Origin: Roseiarcus sp963741405
GTDB taxonomy: Bacteria; Pseudomonadota; Alphaproteobacteria; Rhizobiales; Beijerinckiaceae
NCBI GenBank assembly: GCA_963741405.1
Contig: CAVUHX010000044.1
Coordinates: forward strand, 1 to 64,000
Direction: 5' to 3'
DNA: 64,000 nucleotides
Both the position numbers and the translations under genes were made by a program. The notes under the pieces were generated by a model that saw only the letters and a list, made by a program, of their open reading frames with translations, ran no database searches and was not told the origin of the DNA. The stretch's first letter is position 1. The number at the start of each line of letters is the position of its first letter. Positions 54,268 through 63,405 of this stretch are shown here, piece after piece.

Positions 54268-57200
54268 CTATGCCTTCCGATTGACGACGACCTGATATCG
54301 CGACCCGCCCAGCAATTGTCCGTTCTTCGGATCTTGCTGGCTCACATCGAAGCTCCATTGCGCGCCTGGTTTTGCTTTGGCGGGCGGATCAATGCGGAGG
54401 AAAATCGCATGCCTGTCGTTGGGCGCAATCGCGAGCGCGCTGATTCTCGCCACCCCTCCTCCCTTGGCAACCAGGGGAACTTGCGGAGCGACCTTCTTCA
54501 TGGACTCCGACAAGAGCCTGAATTGCTGCTCGGGGTATTTTGCTTCGTTGAACAGTCGTTCCACCACTTTCCAGTAGTTCTTCTGCCAATTTGTCACGGT
54601 GCTTTTTGAACCTATACGGAATCCTTTTGCCTGCTTCTTCGGGTCCTTGGGAAACAGCGGCGGCGGCAGCACCACGTGCAGCGCGCCCGGGAAGCGCCGG
54701 GCGTCAAAGACGAGGTCCACCAAACGCGCCGCCTCTGCGAATACGCCGTTGACAAGCAGCATCGCCCACATGCCGCCGCCAGCGCTCGGTGGCGGCGGCG
54801 CGCCGATGAACTCGACGATATGGAGATTCTTCTGGCCGACCTTCCGGTCGGCGAGCGTCAGTAGATCGACGTTGCGCTGGGTCGAACTGAACGGGTCCTG
54901 CGCCGCATGTATGAAGGCCACGAGGCAGTAGTGGGACTGTCCAGGAAGGCTCGCCGGCATCGGGAGGACTGTCGACGGCAGATCAAATGCGACAACCCGT
55001 GGGGACCCTGCCCTGAGAAGGGGAATTGTCCGTACGCCGAGCGTTGTCCAGTCCGGTCCGGGAAGCGGTGTTCCCGCGACGACATTCGCCGTGTAGCCTG
55101 CCGGCAGCAGGCGGAGTCCCGCCGACGCATTGTTCAGGGCGGCCATCACTTGCACGTTCGCGGCGTCGAACCGCCCTCGGTTGTGCACTTCGACATAGAC
55201 GCGGTTGTGCACCGTCGGCGGGGGCGAGTTGGTCCCCACGCCGTTGCTGCCATCGACGATGATCTCGTTGAAGGTGAGGAAATCGATATCCGTCGTTGGA
55301 GTCTGATAGCCGGCGGGAGTAGGGACATCGACTTTGATGTTGGGGCTGAGATAGTGAACGACGGGGCCCGTGGGAAAGACGGAGGGGTCGCTGCGGCCGT
55401 CCGTGTTGACCCCGCGGCCGGTGTCGAGGACGGTGTCGCGGATGTAGAGCTCCACATCGGGAAGCGCTGGCGCGTCCAGCTTGAGCTCAAACAGACCTCT
55501 TCCGTGCAGACAGGCGCGCAGGAGGCGCGTGGTGGGATGAATTTGGAGGTCATAGACAGGGGCGTCGGGCAGACCGTTCGAAAGCGGAGTCCAGGTATTC
55601 CCGCCGTCGGCGGATTCCCACGCTCCAATGTCGGCGCCCACGTGGACCCGATTCGTCAGGCGATCGAACGCAATGGCGTTATGTTCAACGTCGAGCAGCT
55701 CCCCGCCGCTGCCCGCTGTGCCGCTGCGGGCTTGCCAAGCCGTTCCGTTGAACCGCCACACATGCCGAAAATCGCCGGTCCCGCCGAAACTTATGAAGAT
55801 AGAGCCGAGGGTCGCGTCGGACGTATCGACAGCGATGTCGGTGATCAGTCCGGCAAGCGGCAGGCTTCCTCCGGCCGCATTGTCGAGGCGAGTCGCCGTC
55901 ACCCCGGAGGCGCTCCGGTCCAGCCGAAAAACGCGGCCGATGGTCGTGCCGACGAAGAGCCGCTTGGCCGACGCGAAAACCATCGAAAACGCCGAACCGG
56001 AACCGGCGGGAAGCGTCACGACGTCCGGCCAGGAGGAGCCGAAGTCGGAAGAAAAGAAAATCTGGGGACCGGAACCAAAGGCCACGATGTCGGCTTCGGC
56101 GGGGCTGGCGGAGTTGAGCGGAGTCCCCACCAAGGGAGACGCCATGATGCCGGAGCTGATAGGCGGGGTCACCTGGGTCCAGGAACCCAGGCTGAACGGG
56201 TTGATGGCGTAACCCTGTCCTCCGTCCGTAGCGCGAAAGACGTTTCCGTTCGCGTAGAGCAGCACCTTGAAGGGATCGTTCCAATTCACGACGCAGTAGC
56301 CGCCGTCGGCGAAGAGCACGTGACGCCATACCTCTTCTCCGGTGCAGCGAGCGGTGCCGTTGTCCTGCAATCCGGCAAAAAGAACCGCCGGTTCGAGAGG
56401 ATGCTGCGAAATGAAATTGGTGCACAGCGTCGCAAGGCCGGTGTTGCGCGACTCGAATGTCCCCGCGCCGGTGGGGTTGATGTTGACAAAGACGCCCCCG
56501 TCGGTACCGGCCCAAAGGGTGTTGGAATCGCCAGGCGAGTGAACGAGGACATGCACGTCCGCGTGCGCATTCTGGCCGATGGACGTCGCGGCCATAGAGA
56601 AGGCCGACCCGCTGGGCGAGACAGCGCAACGCCAGATCGACCCAGGAAAGGGGTCAGCGTTAAAGAAATCGCCGCCTAGGTAGATGAGGTTTGCGTTGTT
56701 GGGATCGACCGCGATGCAAAGATCGTAGTCGCCCTGATTTCCGTTGAGCATGGCGGGCCCGCCCGAGGCGTTTGTCCAGGCGCCGGACATCCCATCGAGC
56801 CGGCGGACGCTGTGCAGGGCGCCCCCGGTGGTGGCGATGAGAGCGTAGAGGACATTCGGATTGTCGTGTTGAACGCCCAAGGCGATCCGGCCGACGCCGG
56901 CCGGAAAACCCGCCCCGATGGACGCCCATGCGGCGCCGTCCGACGATTGGACGACAGGTCCGCCCAGCGGCGCCGCGAACCAGGAGGTGACACCCGCGCT
57001 TCGTGCGACGACGACGCTGGCGTGAACCCCGTTGCGGCGGCGAGTCCAGGTGAACCCTCCTCCATCCGGTGTCCGCTCGTAAAGGCCGTTGGAGGTCGCA
57101 GCGACGCAGTGTTCGCGGTCGGCCGGATCGACGGCGATCTGGAAAAACGAAAATCCCGCAAGTGAAGGCGTGCTCAACTCCTGGATCCAGGACCCTCCTC

Positions 57201-57960
57201 CGTCATCACTTCGAATCGGGCCGATGCCGCGGTACGCGGGAAGGGCGTTCACGATGCGAGCGGAAAAGATCCCGTCGGTGTCGCCCTCTCCGGTGCCGAC
57301 GTAGACCCGGTCGGGAGCGGCAGGATCGATAGCGATAGCGCCACAAACCAGGCTTGCGCTGGCGACGCTCGTGGGGTCGAGGTCGAAACCGTCCATCGTG
57401 GACACCCAGCTTCGGCCCCCATCGTCGGAGCGCCACACTCCGCCATTGGCGCTTGCTACGTAGGCGCGCGCGCCGCCGGGAGCGATCGCAATCCCCGCCG
57501 CGCGCCCGCTAATGGCTGCGCGGTTTGCTGTTTGGCCGCGCGCCACGACCGAAGGGCCAATGGGCGTCCAATTGTTCTGACCTGGAAGAGCCGGCATTCC
57601 GGGAGCAATGAAAGCCCCCGGAGCAATCCGCAGCTGGACGGACGCCTTGCGCTTGCGAAACTCCAGCAGCTGGTCTTCCCAATGCGAGCGCGGCAACTGC
57701 GCCAGAACAGATTCGCCAAGGCCCTGACTATGAGCGCTGGCGAATATCGCCGGCTTGCCCTTCCCCTTCGCCTTCTTTGGAGCTTTGCGTTCTCCGTCGT
57801 CCGACTCCAATTCTTCCTTGGGCCGGAGCTTCGTATAGGCCTCTTCGAGCATCGGCGACAGCCACTCGAGCGGCCCGCCGTAGTGTCGCACGCGTCTCTT
57901 GCCGCGAACTGTTGTCGCGGTCTTCGATGTCTCGCGGCCCTTCGTGCTTCCTTTTGCCAT
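54268..57960 (-). CDS. Large beta-propeller (BNR/Asp-box, sortilin-like) protein
   Basis: A 1230-aa protein without a signal peptide. The first ~110 residues are Lys/Arg-rich, including a KAPKKAKGKGKP tract. Residues ~125-840 are repeated blades with Asp-boxes: WRSDDGGRSWVST (about 177-189), RSDDGGGSWIQEL, SSDFGSSWPDVV and SADGGNTWTPLSNG, and AVDP/AIDP strands typical of VPS10/sialidase-type ten-bladed propellers. Residues ~850-1100 look like a beta-rich domain (VYVEVHNRGRFDAANVQVMA), and the end has a helical segment (NWQKNYWKVVERLFNEAKYP). Function unknown. A 47-aa membrane peptide gene lies just upstream. Confidence 0.75.
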   Translation of the reverse strand: MAKGSTKGRETSKTATTVRGKRRVRHYGGPLEWLSPMLEEAYTKLRPKEELESDDGERKAPKKAKGKGKPAIFASAHSQGLGESVLAQLPRSHWEDQLLEFRKRKASVQLRIAPGAFIAPGMPALPGQNNWTPIGPSVVARGQTANRAAISGRAAGIAIAPGGARAYVASANGGVWRSDDGGRSWVSTMDGFDLDPTSVASASLVCGAIAIDPAAPDRVYVGTGEGDTDGIFSARIVNALPAYRGIGPIRSDDGGGSWIQELSTPSLAGFSFFQIAVDPADREHCVAATSNGLYERTPDGGGFTWTRRRNGVHASVVVARSAGVTSWFAAPLGGPVVQSSDGAAWASIGAGFPAGVGRIALGVQHDNPNVLYALIATTGGALHSVRRLDGMSGAWTNASGGPAMLNGNQGDYDLCIAVDPNNANLIYLGGDFFNADPFPGSIWRCAVSPSGSAFSMAATSIGQNAHADVHVLVHSPGDSNTLWAGTDGGVFVNINPTGAGTFESRNTGLATLCTNFISQHPLEPAVLFAGLQDNGTARCTGEEVWRHVLFADGGYCVVNWNDPFKVLLYANGNVFRATDGGQGYAINPFSLGSWTQVTPPISSGIMASPLVGTPLNSASPAEADIVAFGSGPQIFFSSDFGSSWPDVVTLPAGSGSAFSMVFASAKRLFVGTTIGRVFRLDRSASGVTATRLDNAAGGSLPLAGLITDIAVDTSDATLGSIFISFGGTGDFRHVWRFNGTAWQARSGTAGSGGELLDVEHNAIAFDRLTNRVHVGADIGAWESADGGNTWTPLSNGLPDAPVYDLQIHPTTRLLRACLHGRGLFELKLDAPALPDVELYIRDTVLDTGRGVNTDGRSDPSVFPTGPVVHYLSPNIKVDVPTPAGYQTPTTDIDFLTFNEIIVDGSNGVGTNSPPPTVHNRVYVEVHNRGRFDAANVQVMAALNNASAGLRLLPAGYTANVVAGTPLPGPDWTTLGVRTIPLLRAGSPRVVAFDLPSTVLPMPASLPGQSHYCLVAFIHAAQDPFSSTQRNVDLLTLADRKVGQKNLHIVEFIGAPPPPSAGGGMWAMLLVNGVFAEAARLVDLVFDARRFPGALHVVLPPPLFPKDPKKQAKGFRIGSKSTVTNWQKNYWKVVERLFNEAKYPEQQFRLLSESMKKVAPQVPLVAKGGGVARISALAIAPNDRHAIFLRIDPPAKAKPGAQWSFDVSQQDPKNGQLLGGSRYQVVVNRKA

Positions 57961-58059
57961 CGATTTCCTCCTGCGTAACGGCGCGCCTCGGGCGACGCAC
58001 GCGGCCTGTTGCGCGTCTGTCGCAGACGTCGCGACAGGTGGTCTGTCAAGGGCTATCCG

Positions 58060-58203
58060 TTAGTCTCGTCGTCTCAACCGCGAATTGCTGCGGAAGATCA
58101 CAGCCAAACCCACGATCACAAGAGGCAGGGTGACCAACATCGCTTCGAGTGAGCCAGACCCGCCATCCGGGGACAGACCGAAAATTCTCTCAATGAAATC
58201 CAT
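58060..58203 (-). CDS. 47-aa single-pass membrane peptide
   Basis: ATG 58203, with AAAGGA 7-12 bases upstream. Sequence MDFIERIFGLSPDGGSGSLE, hydrophobic AMLVTLPLVIVGLAVIF, then basic tail RSNSRLRRRD. The organisation, amphipathic start, SPDGGSGS turn, one membrane helix and RRR tail, suggests a small inner-membrane protein with the tail in the cytoplasm. It ends 99 bp before the propeller gene, same strand, probably one transcript. Too small for standard gene callers. Confidence 0.6.
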   Translation of the reverse strand: MDFIERIFGLSPDGGSGSLEAMLVTLPLVIVGLAVIFRSNSRLRRRD

Positions 58204-58639
58204 GGGCCCAATCCTTTCGGACCGCGTTTCCTCGTATTACTAAATTTTTATTATGGATTAAGGTAAAGTCACAAACGCGCTAAGTCAATGGGATCGAGCC
58301 CCCACAATCCCCGATCAAATCTGGGCGCGCGCCTTGGCGTGACCGATTTTGCGGTCTCGAGGGGCTGGCAAGGTCACGGCGTCGAGTTTTCGGTCACCTC
58401 CTCTGCTTCGTCTTCGCGCGCCGCGAGTCCTGCAACGATCGGGTGCAACTTGCGCGAGCCGGGCCGCTTTCGCGCGGACGCGGTTTATCATGACCGCTCC
58501 AGGCGGCGGCCGCGGACGCGCGGTTTCGGATGGGGAGCGAGTGGTTTTGCGTCATCCGGCCGGTCCATGCGCGAGCGCGCGGATCCTCGCGCGCGCGTCG
58601 AGGATCGTCGCCAGCGCCTCGGCTCCGCCGCCCATCCGC
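58204..58639. other. Gap with no supported gene
   Basis: Upstream region of the small membrane peptide. An AT-rich tract (TTACTAAATTTTTATTATGG, 58236-58255) may be the promoter region of the peptide/propeller genes. The rest, to 58640, is decayed IS sequence. Confidence 0.35.
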
Positions 58640-58852
58640 CACGCCAACATGTCGCTGGATCGCCGCCCCCAGCCCACTGGCCTTCACCAGATCGAGATAG
58701 ACCGCAAGACCGGCCAACGACGTCAACCCATGGCGCGACGAATCACTCTCGTATTGGAAATCGAGCACGCCCTGTGCCAACATCCCCGCACCCCGATGGT
58801 GATGGTTTTCGAGTCGCAAACCAAAACTATCTCCTTGATCCCTCAAGGCCAA
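58640..58852 (-). pseudogene. IS1380-type transposase N-terminal remnant
   Basis: DSFGLRLENHHHRGAGMLAQ, then FQYESDSSRHGLTSLAGLAV and YLDLVKASGLGAAIQRHVGV. The pattern (short acidic lead, G-L-T-S-x-A-G-L, then helix ending RHV) matches the start of IS1380 transposases. After residue ~70 the frame is broken and further homology (ALATILDARARIL, in another frame down to about 58520) is lost. No intact ends were found. Confidence 0.55.
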
Positions 58853-58914
58853 CGGGGAACTTCAATTTCTTGACGCTGAATCCAGGTCACGCTGTCGGCC
58901 CGCGACCGCGCTGC

Positions 58915-59301
58915 TCAGACGAGCCGGACCGGCCCCGGGTATCTCGCCACCGCCGGATCGGCGGTCAAAAGGGTCACGCCTTCGGCCATCGCCTGGGCGA
59001 CGAGCATGCGGTCGAACGGGTCCTTGTGGAGCGGAGGCAGGGCCGCGAGCGCAACCACATGCGCTCCGGCGACCGCAAGTTCTGCATAGCCGTTGTCGAG
59101 CAGCTGTCGGCGAAGCGAACCGACGTCGATTTGAAAATCGTCGCGGCCGCGGCCGGTCTTGATCGCAACCTCCCAGAGGCTGACGACGCTGAAAATCATA
59201 TCGCTCCCGGCGTCTCCAATCAGAGCGCGCGCCTCCGCGGAGAGCCTCCGGCTTTCGGCGATGGTCCAGAGGAGAATGTGGGTGTCGAGCAGGAGCCTCA
59301 C
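58915..59301 (-). CDS. vapC: VapC-type PIN-domain toxin
   Basis: 128 aa from a GTG (59301). PIN acidic residues: MRLLLDTHILLW (D6), VVSLWEVAIKTGRG (E), DPFDRMLVAQAMAEGVTLLTAD (two D). It is a complete metal-dependent ribonuclease. The start overlaps the antitoxin stop by GTGA, ensuring coupled translation. Lies beside an IS remnant and lepA. Confidence 0.9.
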   Translation of the reverse strand: MRLLLDTHILLWTIAESRRLSAEARALIGDAGSDMIFSVVSLWEVAIKTGRGRDDFQIDVGSLRRQLLDNGYAELAVAGAHVVALAALPPLHKDPFDRMLVAQAMAEGVTLLTADPAVARYPGPVRLV

Positions 59302-59540
59302 TCGTCGTCGCCATAGAACATCTTTTCGATTTCCTCCTGATACATCGTGTCGAAGTCGTCCGGCACGGTGAACTGGCCGGCCATGAAATCAAAGCGCTTC
59401 GGCGCGGCGGGCGCGTCGATCGGCACGACCTTGACCAGCGGCTTGCCCGCCTTGGCGATGATGAACGGCTCGCCTTTGGCCGCGGCGTCGACGAGCCGCG
59501 AGAGGTGCGTCTTGGCCTCGTGAATGTTGACGGTGCGCAT
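59298..59540 (-). CDS. Phd/YefM-type antitoxin of the vapC gene
   Basis: An 80-aa protein. MRTVNIHEAKTHLSRLVDAA then GEPFIIAKAGKPLVKVVPID is the Phd/YefM DNA-binding half; the C-terminal DDFDTMYQEEIEKMFYGDDE is acidic and binds toxin. An autoregulated antitoxin in a standard two-gene operon. Confidence 0.9.
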   Translation of the reverse strand: MRTVNIHEAKTHLSRLVDAAAKGEPFIIAKAGKPLVKVVPIDAPAAPKRFDFMAGQFTVPDDFDTMYQEEIEKMFYGDDE

Positions 59541-59728
59541 CGGCTCGCCTCTGATTTAGTCCATCGAACTTAGTTCACCCCCGACGGAATCGCAAGCCCC
59601 TGACCGGCATGGACTGGCCTTGGCTGACGAGGTCGTTGAGAGTTGCAGATCTTGGCGCCTATCGTATTGAAAACGTAGGCGAGGCGACGGATTCGCGAGG
59701 GGTGGTCGTCGACCGCGCCTCCCTCGGC

Positions 59729-61535
59729 TCAGCTGTCCATCTTCAGCGCCTGGATGAACGCCTCCTGCGGGATGTCGACCTTCCCGAACTGGCGCATCTT
59801 CTTCTTGCCGGCCTTCTGCTTCTCCAGAAGCTTGCGCTTGCGGGTGGCGTCGCCGCCGTAGCATTTGGCGGTGACGTCCTTGCGCAGGGCCCGGATCGTC
59901 TCGCGGGCGATGATCTTCGCCCCGATCGCCGCCTGGACCGGGATCTGGAACATGTGCGGCGGGATCAGTTCCCTGAGCTTCTCGACCATCGCCCGGCCCC
60001 GGCTGTCGGCGCGGTCGCGGTGGACCAGCATCGACAGCGCGTCGACCGGCTCGCCATTGACCAGGATCGACATCTTCACGAGGTCGCCGGGGCGGTAGTC
60101 GGCGAGCGTATAGTCGAACGAGGCGTAGCCCTTGGAGATCGACTTCAGCCGGTCGTAGAAGTCGAACACGACCTCGTTCAGCGGCAGTTCGTACACCACC
60201 ATCGCCCGCTTGCCCACGTAATTGAGGTCGACCTGGGTTCCGCGCCGGTCCTGGCAGAGCTTCAGGATCGCGCCGAGATAGTCGTCGGGGGTGAGGATGG
60301 TCGCCTTGATCCACGGCTCCCTGATCTCGGCGATCTTGACCGGGTCCGGCATGTCGGCCGGATTGTGCAGCTCGATTGTGGTCTTGTCGGTCAGCGCGAT
60401 CCTGTAGATGACCGACGGCGCCGTGGCGATCAGGTCGAGGTTGAACTCCCGCTCGAGCCGCTCCTGGATGATCTCGAGATGCAGGAGGCCGAGGAACCCG
60501 CAGCGGAAGCCGAAGCCGAGCGCGGCGGACGTCTCCATCTCGTAGGAAAAGCTCGCATCGTTGAGACGCAGCCTGCCCATGGCGGCGCGCAAGGCCTCGA
60601 AGTCGGCCGCGTCGGTCGGGAACAGGCCGCAGAAGACGACCGGCTGGGCCGGCTTGAAGCCCGGCAGCGCGTGCGCCGTCGGACGCCGATCGTCGGTGAG
60701 CGTGTCGCCGACGCGGGTGTCGGCCACCTGCTTGATCTGGGCGGTGATGTAGCCGACCTCGCCCGGTCCGAGGCTGTCGATTTCCGTCATCTTGGGCTTG
60801 AACACGCCGATCCGGTCGACCTCGTAGGAAGCGCCCGACCCCATCATCCGGATCCGCATGCCCTTCCTGAAGAAGCCGTCGATCACCCGCACCAGGACGA
60901 CGACGCCGAGATAGGCGTCGTACCAGGAATCGACCAGGAGCGCCTTGAGCGGCGCCGTGTCGTCGCCCTTCGGCGGCGGCAGGCGGGCGACGATCGCCTC
61001 GAGCACGGCCTCGATGTTGAGCCCGGTCTTGGCCGAAATCGGCACCGCCTGCGAGGCGTCGAGGCCGATGACGTCCTCGATCTGCTCCTTGATTCGGTCG
61101 GGCTCCGCGGCCGGCAGGTCGATCTTGTTCAAGACCGGCACGATCTCGTGCCCCGCATCGAGGGCGTGATAGACATTGGCGAGCGTCTGCGCCTCGACCC
61201 CCTGGCTCGCGTCGACGACGAGGAGCGACCCCTCGCAGGCGGCGAGCGAACGCGACACCTCGTAGGCGAAGTCGACATGGCCCGGCGTGTCCATCAGGTT
61301 GAGGATGTAGGTCTTGCCGTCCTTCGCCTGGTATTCGAGCCGCACCGTGTTGGCCTTGATGGTGATGCCGCGCTCGCGCTCGATATCCATCGAGTTCGAG
61401 CACCTGCTCGACCATGTCGCGCTCCGCCACGGTTCCGGTCTGCTGGATGAGCCGGTCGGCGAGCGTCGACTTGCCGTGGTCGATGTGGGCGACGATGGCG
61501 AAGTTGCGGATGTTCTCGAGCGGATGGGCGGTCAT
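59729..61535 (-). CDS. lepA: Elongation factor 4 (one-base frameshift in sequence)
   Basis: GTPase G1 IVAHIDHGKSTLADRLI near the start, then RERGITIKANTVRL (G2), MDTPGHVDFAYEVSRSL (G3), LNKIDLP (G4), SAKTG (G5), and the EF-4 C-terminal domain ending QEAFIQALKMDS. The frame changes at 61391-61400, where the minus strand reads CTCGAACTCG; deleting one A gives VLDSMDIERERG, the expected sequence. Full length would be 601 aa, normal. It back-translocates stalled ribosomes. The frameshift is probably a sequence error; the motif is the same as in smc. Confidence 0.92.
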
Positions 61536-61583
61536 GGGCCGGGGATAGCAGGGCGTGGGCGGGAAGGGAACCGCCCGAACTTT

Positions 61584-62411
61584 TCAGGGCACGCCCATCA
61601 CGAGCCCTTCGATGTCGTGCTTCTGGGTCACCGGCGCAAGCTCGTCCACCACCCGGCAGACGAGGTGGCCGCGCACGACCGGCGGCAGGGCGTCGTAATA
61701 ATCCTGCGTCACCATCAGATCGTGCAGCTTGTCGTGGCCGGCGCCGGGCGCATCGACCCCGAGCACCATCACCGGACGGGCAACGGGAGACGGATGCGCC
61801 GTGCCGCGATGGATGGTGAGCGCCGAACGGCAGGAGATGTCTCCCATCTGCGGGTACTTGCGCACCGCCCGCTCCGCATACCGCGGCCAGATATCCTCCG
61901 GCGGAAACATTTCGTATTTCCACGTCCGCCCGTCGTCCCACTGCGTGCCCGGAGCGATCTCGAACGGTCCCATGTCGGGCGTTACGTCCACGCCGGTCAG
62001 GTTGAAGGCGAGCGACGTGATGCGGCGGTCACGCCAGGTCTCGGGCGGAGAAGGGAAGTCCCGATGCCAGGGCTGGTTCATGGCCCCCTGGAACGGCGTG
62101 TCGAAACCGATCTCGACGATCTTGTAGTCCGGTCCGAGCGTCGCTGCACACATGGCCGCAACCCAGGGATGCGCGCACAGATCGACGAAGCCGCCGAACA
62201 TCTGCGGATGAATCTCGACATACCAGCGCCGCGGGCCTCGACCGATCGCCCCCCGCGGACGCTGGATCGCGTCCCAGAACGCCGTCGTCATGTCCTCGCG
62301 CATGGCCTCGGCGAATGCGCGTGAAAACGCCCGCTTCAGTCCGACAATGCCTTCGCGAACGAGGGTCTCATGGTCAGCCCGGACGTCCGGGGCCGCGCCG
62401 ACGTTCTCCAT
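61584..62411 (-). CDS. Phytanoyl-CoA dioxygenase-family protein
   Basis: A 275-aa protein of the Fe(II)/2-oxoglutarate-dependent PhyH type. HxD motif: QPWHRDFPSP; distal His: IHRGTAHPSP, and FEIAPGTQW before it. The N-terminus has LVREGIVGLKRAFSRAF, the usual opening helix. It would hydroxylate a small organic substrate. No pathway neighbours; divergent from atpH. Confidence 0.8.
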   Translation of the reverse strand: MENVGAAPDVRADHETLVREGIVGLKRAFSRAFAEAMREDMTTAFWDAIQRPRGAIGRGPRRWYVEIHPQMFGGFVDLCAHPWVAAMCAATLGPDYKIVEIGFDTPFQGAMNQPWHRDFPSPPETWRDRRITSLAFNLTGVDVTPDMGPFEIAPGTQWDDGRTWKYEMFPPEDIWPRYAERAVRKYPQMGDISCRSALTIHRGTAHPSPVARPVMVLGVDAPGAGHDKLHDLMVTQDYYDALPPVVRGHLVCRVVDELAPVTQKHDIEGLVMGVP

Positions 62412-62841
62412 CGCCTGTTCCCTCCGTCAGGAGCGCTTTCTAGGACCCGCATCACCATAACCGCAAGCGGGAACGGCGCTCGACCGAGAAATACGGGCGA
62501 CGCCTGGCTACGCGAGAACGGGACCTGGCGCGACGGAAGCCCGCTTCGCCTGTATGGTTGCGGTATTCCGCTCCTTTCAGTCCCACCCCGGCTCTGGTTG
62601 GAGTTCGGCCCTCGGCTGAAGCCTGCCGAGGGCGCATTTTCGCCTTTGGTCGAGGTCCCCGGATTCCCGCGGTTTCGCGGGTTGCGCCATGAAAAGTCCT
62701 ATGTTAGGCAACCCCCGCCTTTGGGGTCGGACCGGCCCGCGCGCTCACTTTCGCGAAGCGGAATCCTCACGAATTCCGGGGTTTGGCGACGGTCGAAAGG
62801 CTTCGCCGGCACGCTTTCGGCGCCTTCTGGGGTTACGAGCT
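62412..62841. other. Upstream region of the ATP synthase operon
   Basis: About 430 bp of non-coding leader between the divergent PhyH-like gene and atpH. It should contain the atp promoter, but I cannot assign hexamers with confidence. A CCTCGGCTGAAGCCTGCCGAGG hairpin lies near 62611-62632. Confidence 0.35.
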
Positions 62842-63405
62842 TTGGCACAACAAGAAACACTCGTTTCCGGCGTCGCCGGGCGCTATGCATCCGCCCTTTT
62901 CTCGCTCGCCCAGGACGACCGTCAGACCGAGGCCGTCGCCGAGTCGCTGATGAAACTTGACAGCCTCATCGTCGAAAGCCCCGATCTCCAGCGGCTTGTC
63001 CGCAGTCCGGTGTTCTCCGCCACCGATCAGCTCAAAGCGCTTGACGCCCTTCTCGCCCGAGCCGAAATTGGCGGAATCGCCGCCAACTTCGTCCGTCTTG
63101 TCACGGTCAAGCGCCGACTCTTCACCTTGCGGGCGATGATCGCGGATTACAAAAAACTCTATGACGCGAGCCGCGGCGTCACGCGCGCCGAGGTGACGAG
63201 CGCAATGGCGCTTTCCGACGCCAACCTTTCTGCGCTCAAGGACCAGCTGAAAGCCGCCTCTGGCGGCCGGGAAGTCGATCTCGACGTCAAGGTCGACCCG
63301 TCGATCATCGGCGGCCTGATGGTCAAGCTCGGCTCGCGCATGGTCGACGGCTCGCTCAAGACCAAACTCAACGCAATTCGCCTAGCCATGAAAGAGGTCG
63401 GCTGA
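62842..63405 (+). CDS. atpH: F0F1 ATP synthase delta subunit
   Basis: 187 aa from a TTG giving M-AQQETLVSGVAGRYASALF. Delta-subunit pattern: RYASALFSLAQDD, LQRLVRSPVFSATDQLKALD, NFVRLVTVKRRLFTLRAMIADY and C-terminal VDPSIIGGLMVKLGSRMVDGSL. It links F1 to the peripheral stalk. The stop overlaps the atpA start by one base (TGATG). This places atpA next, as in alphaproteobacterial atpHAGDC operons. Confidence 0.93.
   Translation: MAQQETLVSGVAGRYASALFSLAQDDRQTEAVAESLMKLDSLIVESPDLQRLVRSPVFSATDQLKALDALLARAEIGGIAANFVRLVTVKRRLFTLRAMIADYKKLYDASRGVTRAEVTSAMALSDANLSALKDQLKAASGGREVDLDVKVDPSIIGGLMVKLGSRMVDGSLKTKLNAIRLAMKEVG

Noticed and set aside
54907..56679. 590-aa plus-strand frame opposite the propeller gene
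   Set aside because: Low-complexity antisense translation; Asp-box blades are in the minus frame.
59609..61450. 613-aa plus-strand frame opposite lepA
   Set aside because: Exact antisense of a conserved GTPase; composition is that of a GC-rich shadow.
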